The position numbers were made by a program, and so were the translations under genes. Under the pieces are notes generated by a model. That model was not told where the DNA came from. It made no database searches and saw nothing but the letters and a program-made list of their open reading frames with translations. A stretch of DNA of 55,507 nucleotides from Synergistaceae bacterium (GTDB lineage Bacteria; Synergistota; Synergistia; Synergistales; Aminobacteriaceae), in the NCBI GenBank assembly GCA_031272035.1, contig JAISUO010000114.1, positions 1 through 55,507 of the forward strand, given 5' to 3'. Of this stretch, positions 50,313 through 55,507 are shown in pieces; the stretch's first letter is position 1, and each line of letters begins with the position of its first letter.

Positions 50313-50725
50313 GCGAACATTATATTTTGGATGCCTGCGCGCTCATCGCTTTATTGAAAAACGAACGCGGAGCCGATGAAGTTTCTTCGATTATAAACAG
50401 AGCCTATGAAGGGAAAGCAAATATTTCCATGAATAAGCTGAACCTTTTAGAAGTTTATTACGACGTTTATCGTTCAGTTGGAAAGGAAATGGCTGACCAG
50501 GTAGTAACCGAGCTGAAAAAGCATCCCGTCACCATTGTCTCTGAAATCAGCGATATAGTTTTTGCCGAGGCGGGTCGATTGAAAGCCACGTATAAAATTT
50601 CCCTCGCCGATGCGATTGCGGCGGCTGAGACCTCCACTTCCGACGGCGCGTTGCTGACGGCCGATCATCATGAACTAGACATCATCGAACAGAAGGAAAA
50701 TATCCTGTTTCACTGGATCCGTTGA
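50309..50725 (+). CDS. PIN-domain toxin (VapC-like ribonuclease)
   Basis: A 138-residue PIN-domain protein. The four acidic metal ligands are all visible: D8 in YILDACALIALL, E48 in NLLEVYYD, D101 in SLADAIAAA and D119 in LLTADHHELD. Such toxins cleave RNA (often tRNA or rRNA) and are blocked by the cognate antitoxin, here encoded by the overlapping gene upstream. Base and codon use is more AT-rich than in the neighbouring transporter genes, consistent with horizontal acquisition. Confidence 0.9.
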   Translation: MSEHYILDACALIALLKNERGADEVSSIINRAYEGKANISMNKLNLLEVYYDVYRSVGKEMADQVVTELKKHPVTIVSEISDIVFAEAGRLKATYKISLADAIAAAETSTSDGALLTADHHELDIIEQKENILFHWIR

Positions 50726-51167
50726 CCGGACAGGGGAGAGCGGACCGTTCTCCCCCTGCGGTGTTCTGTACATCAGTTTTGCGGTGAACGGGATATTTTT
50801 TCTGTTTGCAGTTCCATCACATCACAGTTCCAATATTTCTGTCTAAAAAATTCACGATACTTTTTTTGCAGCTCTCTGAGGGACTGTTCCGCTAGGTGTC
50901 AATGCTATATTTTTACGCGTATTTTTGGTATAAAATACGCAGTCTCGCTCTGTATGCGCAATTCCGCCGTCCGCCGGAGAGGCGGTCTTTTCCCCCCTGT
51001 CTGCAGGTGAGGCTGGAGTAATATTGTAAAAAAAGTAAAATTGTTATACATTATCAGATGTAATAAGCCACTATGACAAAAAAAGTAAAAATCAAGAGAA
51101 CAGAGGAGCTTTTCGTAAAGATGTTATTTTACCGCTTGATTTTATGACGAGAAAAGTGGTATGAGAG
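50726..51167. other. intergenic region between the toxin gene and the HD-GYP gene
   Basis: A 442-base gap. It contains a GC-rich hairpin without T run (50733-50755). A 9-bp inverted repeat GCGTATTTT/AAAATACGC (50917-50940) overlaps an extended -10-like TGGTATAAA. A weak terminator-like hairpin lies at 50971-50991. AAAAAAAGTAAAA is repeated near 51028 and 51078. No gene is supported. Confidence 0.55.
50971..50991 (+). terminator. weak terminator-like hairpin
   Basis: CCGCC (50971-50975) pairs with GGCGG (50981-50985) across a 5-base loop, followed by TCTTTT. The stem is only 5 bp. Confidence 0.35.
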
Positions 51168-53282
51168 ATGAAGCAAATATTGGTAGTGGATGACAGCATA
51201 TTGAGTCTCAGGCAGGTTGCCGCTCAGCTCTCCGGCAGTTACGAGTTTTCGCTGGTGAAGTCGGGACGGGAAGCTGTTGCGTTTCAGAAGCGGGAGAGCG
51301 CCGATCTCGTGCTGTTGGACGTGGAAATGCCCGAGATGGATGGGTTTCAGACCATTGCCGCTCTGAAGGCTTTGAGGGAATCCGCCGACGTTCCGGTGAT
51401 CTTTCTTACCGGCAACATCGACGATGAAACTCAGGTTCGGGCGTTGGAAGCGGGCGCGGTGGATTTTATCACCAAGCCGGTGGATAAAAGTATTTTACTT
51501 CACAGAATCGCGCTCCATCTGCGGCTGTACGAATACCGGACCAACCTCAGCAACGCGAAGCAGGACCTGGAAAACGGCATCGTCGAGTCCTTTGCCGATC
51601 TTGTGGAGTGCAAGGACCGCAACACGGGAGACCATGTCATGCGGACCGGAAAATACCTTCGAAAGCTGGGTCGTGAGCTGATAGCGAGGGGCCTGTTCCC
51701 GGATGAGCTTTCCGAGGAAACCCTGGATATGATGGTGCAGGCGGCGCCCTTCCACGACATCGGAAAAATCGGAATCAGCGACATCATTCTGCTGAAGCCC
51801 TCTCCTCTGACCGCGGCGGAGTACGAAGAGGTGAAACATCACACGTCCATCGGAGGCCGTCTGCTGGAGAGGCTCTATCAGCACCTTCCTTCCCAGCGTT
51901 TTCTTGAATACGCGATGATTATGGCCGAAGGGCACCATGAACGCTTCGACGGAAAGGGGTATCCCTGGGGCAGGAAGGGGACGGATATTCCTCTGTGCTG
52001 CCGTCTGCTGTCGGTGGTCAACGTGTTCGACGCCTGCAGAACCAATCGCTGCTACAGGCCGGGAATGAGTGTGGAGAAAGCCTGTTCCGTCGTTGAGCAG
52101 GAGGCGGGGAAGTATTTCGACCCGACCGTTGTGGACGCTTTCCGGGCGATTATGGACTCCATCGACGAGTTTCCGGAAGAAAAGAGCGTTCTGCGCAGGA
52201 GATCTCCGGAGGGGACGCCGGACGTTCAGAGCATTCAGACGGACAGGATGAAGGAAATTCTGGTGGTGGACGACAACCTTGCCAGCCTGAAACAAATCGG
52301 GGTCATCCTCGCCGACGATTACGCCTACTCTCTGGCCGTTTCCGGAGAACAGGCCTGGGCCTCCTGCGCCCGCAGCACGCCGGATCTCATTCTGCTGGAC
52401 GTGGAGATGCCGGGGACAAACGGTTTTGACGTCATCGCCAGAATCCGCGAAAATCCTGTTTTAAGCCATATTCCGGTGATTTTCCTCACGGGGAATCGGG
52501 ATGTGACCACGGAGGTGCGGGGGCTTCAGTCCGGTGCGGTGGACTTCATCAAAAAACCGGTGTCGAAGAATATCCTGCTTCACCGCATAAAACTGCACCT
52601 GAACATCGCCGCCTGGGAGGCGTATCTGACGGGAGCCGTTCGGGAGATGTCCGACCACCTGGCCATATCCATCGCGGAACTGATCGAGTGTCGGGACGAG
52701 AACACCGGCGGGCATGTGGCCCGCACCGCCGACTACATGAGGCTGATTGGAAAGGAACTGCAGGCCCGGGGGCGATTTCCGGGCGAGCTGTCCGACGCCG
52801 CTCTCGAAATGATGGTGCGAGGGGCGCCTCTCCACGACATCGGGAAAGTGTTCATCAGCGACAGAATTCTCCTGAAGCCGGACCGCCTGGACGAGGCGGA
52901 ATTTGAAAAAATGAAAACCCACGCCACCGTGGGAGCCACCATTTTGGAGAACATGTTTAAACGCACTCCGACCCAGACTTACCTCAGATATGCCGTCATG
53001 ATCGCCGCTTCACATCATGAAAGATACGACGGGAGAGGCTACCCGCGGGGTCTTGTGGGAAAGGACATTCCCTTCTGCGGGCGGCTTATGGCCGTCGCGG
53101 ACGTCTACGACGCGCTTGTGGACGACAGGGTTTACCGGAAGGGGTTGAGCCATGCGGAAGCGTTTCACATCATTATGGAAGGACGCGGCACGCAGTTCGA
53201 CCCGGAAATTGTGGACGCTTTCGAGGCCTGCGAGCAAACCTTCGCGGAAATGGTCTCGCTTCGAAGAAACGCCATGGAGTGA
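51168..53282 (+). CDS. tandem REC-HD-GYP-REC-HD-GYP protein (c-di-GMP phosphodiesterase type)
   Basis: A 704-residue cytoplasmic protein made of two complete REC-HD-GYP (RpfG-like) units offset by exactly 360 residues. Unit 1: MKQILVVDDS, phospho-acceptor D51, HDIGK (H196/D197), HH 256-257, GYP 264-266. Unit 2: MKEILVVDDN from M361, D411, HDIGK (H556/D557), HH 616-617, GYP 624-626. The last metal-binding Asp of the HD-GYP domain (D645, ADVYDAL) is Asn in unit 1 (N285, VNVFDAC). HD-GYP enzymes hydrolyse c-di-GMP; unit 2 looks competent, unit 1 doubtful. Each REC is normally phosphorylated by a kinase, and the hybrid kinase at 53988 is a candidate. Confidence 0.93.
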   Translation: MKQILVVDDSILSLRQVAAQLSGSYEFSLVKSGREAVAFQKRESADLVLLDVEMPEMDGFQTIAALKALRESADVPVIFLTGNIDDETQVRALEAGAVDFITKPVDKSILLHRIALHLRLYEYRTNLSNAKQDLENGIVESFADLVECKDRNTGDHVMRTGKYLRKLGRELIARGLFPDELSEETLDMMVQAAPFHDIGKIGISDIILLKPSPLTAAEYEEVKHHTSIGGRLLERLYQHLPSQRFLEYAMIMAEGHHERFDGKGYPWGRKGTDIPLCCRLLSVVNVFDACRTNRCYRPGMSVEKACSVVEQEAGKYFDPTVVDAFRAIMDSIDEFPEEKSVLRRRSPEGTPDVQSIQTDRMKEILVVDDNLASLKQIGVILADDYAYSLAVSGEQAWASCARSTPDLILLDVEMPGTNGFDVIARIRENPVLSHIPVIFLTGNRDVTTEVRGLQSGAVDFIKKPVSKNILLHRIKLHLNIAAWEAYLTGAVREMSDHLAISIAELIECRDENTGGHVARTADYMRLIGKELQARGRFPGELSDAALEMMVRGAPLHDIGKVFISDRILLKPDRLDEAEFEKMKTHATVGATILENMFKRTPTQTYLRYAVMIAASHHERYDGRGYPRGLVGKDIPFCGRLMAVADVYDALVDDRVYRKGLSHAEAFHIIMEGRGTQFDPEIVDAFEACEQTFAEMVSLRRNAME

Positions 53283-53369
53283 TCCGGCCCGGACGGCGGC
53301 GTGGGAGGCGGATTGTACGTTTTTGGATTGCGAGTGTTTTGAGTGATGACAAAAGGGAGCTGAGTTTTC

Positions 53370-53930
53370 ATGAAAAAGAACATTTTCTTGAAAAATGAAA
53401 AAAAACATAGCGTGTTCTCCTGGGAAAAACTTGGCGACATTAAGGAGGGAAGAGGCGATTTGGGGGAGGAAATGCCCGTCCTCGTCTATCGTCTCATGCA
53501 ATACACCATGCTTGACGTTTTAAGCAGAGATGTGGGAGAGGAGAAGGCCAACGAGTACTTCCGCAGGGCGGGCTATCTGGCGGGAACGGCCTTCGCCCGA
53601 AACACCCTGGATCTGAAAGTGGACTTCAGCCTCTTCACGGCGAATCTGCAAAAAAAGCTGAAGGACCTCAAAATCGGCATTTTGCGCATGGAGGCTTTTG
53701 ACGCGGAGAGCGGCGAAATTGTTCTCACCGTGGGGGAGGATCTGGACTGCAGCGGGCTTCCGATTACGGACGAAACCGTTTGCAACTACGACGAGGGGTT
53801 CATCGCCGGCATTCTCGAAGCCTATTCCGGAAAGAAATACGACGTTCACGAGGTGGACTGCTGGGCCAGCGGAGACCGGGTCTGCCGTTTTCAGGGAGTT
53901 GTGGCGAACCTCCCTTCGGACATCCATTAA
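53370..53930 (+). CDS. V4R-domain protein
   Basis: A 186-residue soluble protein. Residues about 35-180 match the V4R (4-vinyl reductase) domain seen in sensory proteins: EKANEYFRRAGYLAGTAFA, then ETVCNYDEGFIAGILEAYSGKKYDVHEVDCWASGDRVCRF, with two Cys in the typical C-W-A-x-G-x-x-x-C arrangement. V4R domains bind small hydrophobic molecules or metal and regulate partner modules. Its place between the HD-GYP protein and a soluble hybrid kinase suggests it is the detached sensor of that pathway. The stop codon sits in a 15-base duplication. Confidence 0.85.
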   Translation: MKKNIFLKNEKKHSVFSWEKLGDIKEGRGDLGEEMPVLVYRLMQYTMLDVLSRDVGEEKANEYFRRAGYLAGTAFARNTLDLKVDFSLFTANLQKKLKDLKIGILRMEAFDAESGEIVLTVGEDLDCSGLPITDETVCNYDEGFIAGILEAYSGKKYDVHEVDCWASGDRVCRFQGVVANLPSDIH

Positions 53931-53955
53931 TGGGCTGTCGATTAATGGACTGTCG
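53926..53955. repeat. 15-base tandem duplication across the V4R stop codon
   Basis: ATTAATGGGCTGTCG (53926-53940) is followed directly by ATTAATGGACTGTCG (53941-53955), with one mismatch. The V4R gene stop codon lies in copy one. Confidence 0.9.
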
Positions 53956-53987
53956 ACTTTGGCGTTGACTTTTCGGGTTTCGGGGGG

Positions 53988-55507
53988 TTGAACGCCACGG
54001 ATCCCATCGCTGAAGTTTTATTCAACTATCTGCGCGACGTTCTGTACAGTCCCGATCGTGCCGTACTGGATCGAAACCTGCTGCCGGCGGGCTTTCGAGA
54101 CTTTGCCGACGGGCTGCAGTTTTTTTGCGAGTGCGTGATTGAAACCCGCGATCTGGCCAGAGCTCTGGCGAAGGGAGAACTGCGGTACGAGAATCTTCCT
54201 TCGCCGGAAAATGAAATCGCCGCGCCCCTGAAGGCGCTACACTCCTCCCTGAAACACATGACCTGGCAGACGAAACGGGTGGCCGAGGGAGATTACCAGC
54301 AAAGAATGGAGTTCATGGGGGACTTCGCCGAGGCCTTCAACACCATGGTGGAGCACCTGGCCTGGAGGCAGTCCGCTCTGGTGGAGGCCAAAAAGGCGGC
54401 GGAGAACGCGTCGGAGTCCAAAAGCGCCTTTCTCGCCACCGTGAGCCACGAAATTCGAACTCCCCTCAACACCATTCTGGGCCTGGCCGAAGTGGAGCTG
54501 GGGGGGCAGCTGCAGGGACAAACCCGCATGAACGTCGAAAAAATACACAGCTCCGCCATGACCCTGCTGGGTATCATCAACGACCTTCTGGACATTTCGA
54601 AAATTGAGGCGGGAGGCATCGAGCTGGTGCCGGTGGATTTCACCATTCCCGAATTCATCAGTGACGTGGCCCAGTTGAACGTTGTCCGCATCGGCTCCAA
54701 ACCCGTCGTCTTCGAAATGGAAATAGACAAAAATCTTCCCGTCAGGGTGAACGGCGACGAGCTGAGGGTGAAACAGATACTGAACAACCTGCTCTCCAAC
54801 GCGTTCAAGTACACGAAGGAAGGCCGGGTCGTTCTTCGGGTGGGGTGCCGGCACAAACTTCCCCAGGAGGACGAATTTTTCAGAAAAGAGAGCGGGCCGG
54901 AAAACGTGAAGGAGGCCCTGTTCACCTTCAGCATTCGGGACACGGGAATAGGCATTCGGGAATCGGATTTGGCGAAGCTCTTTTCGGAGTACGTTCAGCT
55001 GGACGCGAAGATGAACCGGCACATTGAGAGCACGGGCCTGGGTCTGTCCATCACGAAGGGGCTTCTCGACCTGATGGGCGGGACCATTTCGGTGGAGAGC
55101 GAATATGGCGTGGGAAGCGTTTTCAGCGCGGAAATCCCCCTCAGAATCGTGGATGGAAACCCCATCGGCCAGGCCACGAAGGAGGCTCTGGAGCGTTTCC
55201 GGTTTATACAAAAACCCTTCGGAGGGCCGCAAAAGTTTGTGCGGACGCCGATTCCTGACGGTCGCGTGCTGGTGGTGGACGACGTGGTGACCAACCAGGA
55301 CGTGGCCCGTGGGCTTCTGACGCCTTACGGCCTGCAGGTGGACTGCGTGTCCGGAGGAGCGGAGGCCATCGAAAAAATACGACAGGGAAGCGAACCGGGC
55401 GGAGTTCGTTATGACGCGGTGTTCATGGACCACATGATGCCTGAGATGGACGGAATTGAGGCGACTCGAATCATCCGTGAGGAGCTGGGGACGGAGTACG
55501 CCCGAAC
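53988..55507 (+). CDS. soluble hybrid histidine kinase (3' end beyond the window)
   Basis: At least 506 residues, open at the window end. It starts at TTG 53988, the only usual start codon after the in-frame stop at 53943, with a G-rich stretch immediately upstream. No transmembrane segment is visible. An N-terminal 80-residue region (AEVLFNYLRDVLYSP, FADGLQFFCECVIETRDLARALAKGEL) leads into a HAMP-like/coiled linker (VAEGDYQQRMEFMGDFAEAFNTMVEHL). HisKA follows (SHEIRTPLNTILG), then HATPase_c (LLSNAFKYTKEG, RDTGIGIRE, ESTGLGLSITKGLLD) and the start of a REC domain (VLVVDDVVTNQ, MDHMMPEMDG). The lack of its own sensor domain supports signalling via the V4R protein upstream. Confidence 0.9.
   Translation, partial: MNATDPIAEVLFNYLRDVLYSPDRAVLDRNLLPAGFRDFADGLQFFCECVIETRDLARALAKGELRYENLPSPENEIAAPLKALHSSLKHMTWQTKRVAEGDYQQRMEFMGDFAEAFNTMVEHLAWRQSALVEAKKAAENASESKSAFLATVSHEIRTPLNTILGLAEVELGGQLQGQTRMNVEKIHSSAMTLLGIINDLLDISKIEAGGIELVPVDFTIPEFISDVAQLNVVRIGSKPVVFEMEIDKNLPVRVNGDELRVKQILNNLLSNAFKYTKEGRVVLRVGCRHKLPQEDEFFRKESGPENVKEALFTFSIRDTGIGIRESDLAKLFSEYVQLDAKMNRHIESTGLGLSITKGLLDLMGGTISVESEYGVGSVFSAEIPLRIVDGNPIGQATKEALERFRFIQKPFGGPQKFVRTPIPDGRVLVVDDVVTNQDVARGLLTPYGLQVDCVSGGAEAIEKIRQGSEPGGVRYDAVFMDHMMPEMDGIEATRIIREELGTEYAR

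Noticed and set aside
50733-50755. Hairpin after the toxin gene as a terminator
   Set aside because: The stem is good but no T run follows, so I listed it only as part of the intergenic description.
1-55507. tRNA, rRNA and CRISPR arrays
   Set aside because: I saw no tRNA cloverleaf with a GGTTCRA T-loop in intergenic gaps, no rRNA sequence, and no regularly spaced repeat-spacer structure. The short repeats found are directly adjacent, with no spacers.
50085-55507. Toxin-antitoxin plus signalling genes as a defence island
   Set aside because: Only one TA pair and no nuclease, helicase, methylase or phage gene nearby; the signalling genes read as motility/c-di-GMP control.

Overview
The window is a GC-rich (roughly 58-60% by eye), gene-dense bacterial chromosome segment with strong Shine-Dalgarno sites and many GTG/TTG starts. 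The gene mix is a TRAP transporter, polar amino-acid and ribose-type ABC systems, M20 and M3 peptidases, flagellin/FlaG and much two-component and c-di-GMP signalling. It suggests a motile, anaerobic, Gram-negative peptide/amino-acid fermenter, and a member of Synergistota would fit. That assignment is inference from gene content; there is no rRNA here to confirm it.

Layout. 1-1776: a truncated bacteriohemerythrin, a NarL-type response regulator and an ArsR-type regulator. 1773-6133, minus strand: dihydrouridine synthase, coaX, a short ComEC-like protein and panB, so two pantothenate/CoA genes lie close together. 6403-10587, minus strand: a trans-sulfuration PLP enzyme and a complete TRAP transporter (dctM, dctQ, dctP). 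10760-12643: a membrane hybrid histidine kinase. 12917-16468: a polar amino-acid ABC operon that also carries an M20 peptidase. 16536-19283, minus strand: a heavy-metal P-type ATPase between two small partner genes. 19520-22446, minus strand: mnmE, cca and a small coiled-coil gene. 22631-28159, minus strand: flaG and two very large flagellin paralogues, the second eroded at both ends and preceded by a candidate leader RNA with its own promoter and terminator. 28701-33841: tex, a BaiN/HI0933-like flavoprotein and a CbiA-like protein that has lost its usual active-site motifs. 33838-36290, minus strand: a diguanylate cyclase, an IS3-family remnant and the pepF terminator. 36318-38183: pepF. 38279-49844: nagA, a small-ORF/cyclase pair and two back-to-back ribose-type ABC importers, each with one binding protein, one fused ATPase and two permeases. 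50085-50725: a VapBC-type toxin-antitoxin pair. 51168 to the end: a REC-HD-GYP-REC-HD-GYP protein, a V4R-domain protein and a second hybrid kinase cut off by the window end.

How the genes may work together. The importers, peptidases and NagA point to scavenging of amino acids, organic acids and sugars. The flagellins together with diguanylate cyclase, HD-GYP and hybrid kinases point to c-di-GMP-linked motility control. Two of the membrane sensors (hybrid kinase at 10760 and cyclase at 33838) appear to share the same extracytoplasmic domain.

The most unusual signals are: (1) the leader RNA ahead of the degenerate flagellin; (2) a fused tandem duplication of a whole REC-HD-GYP protein, one copy of which lost a metal ligand; (3) the CbiA-like protein without P-loop or glutaminase cysteine; and (4) a recurring habit of 11-17 bp perfect or near-perfect tandem duplications sitting on stop codons and gene junctions.
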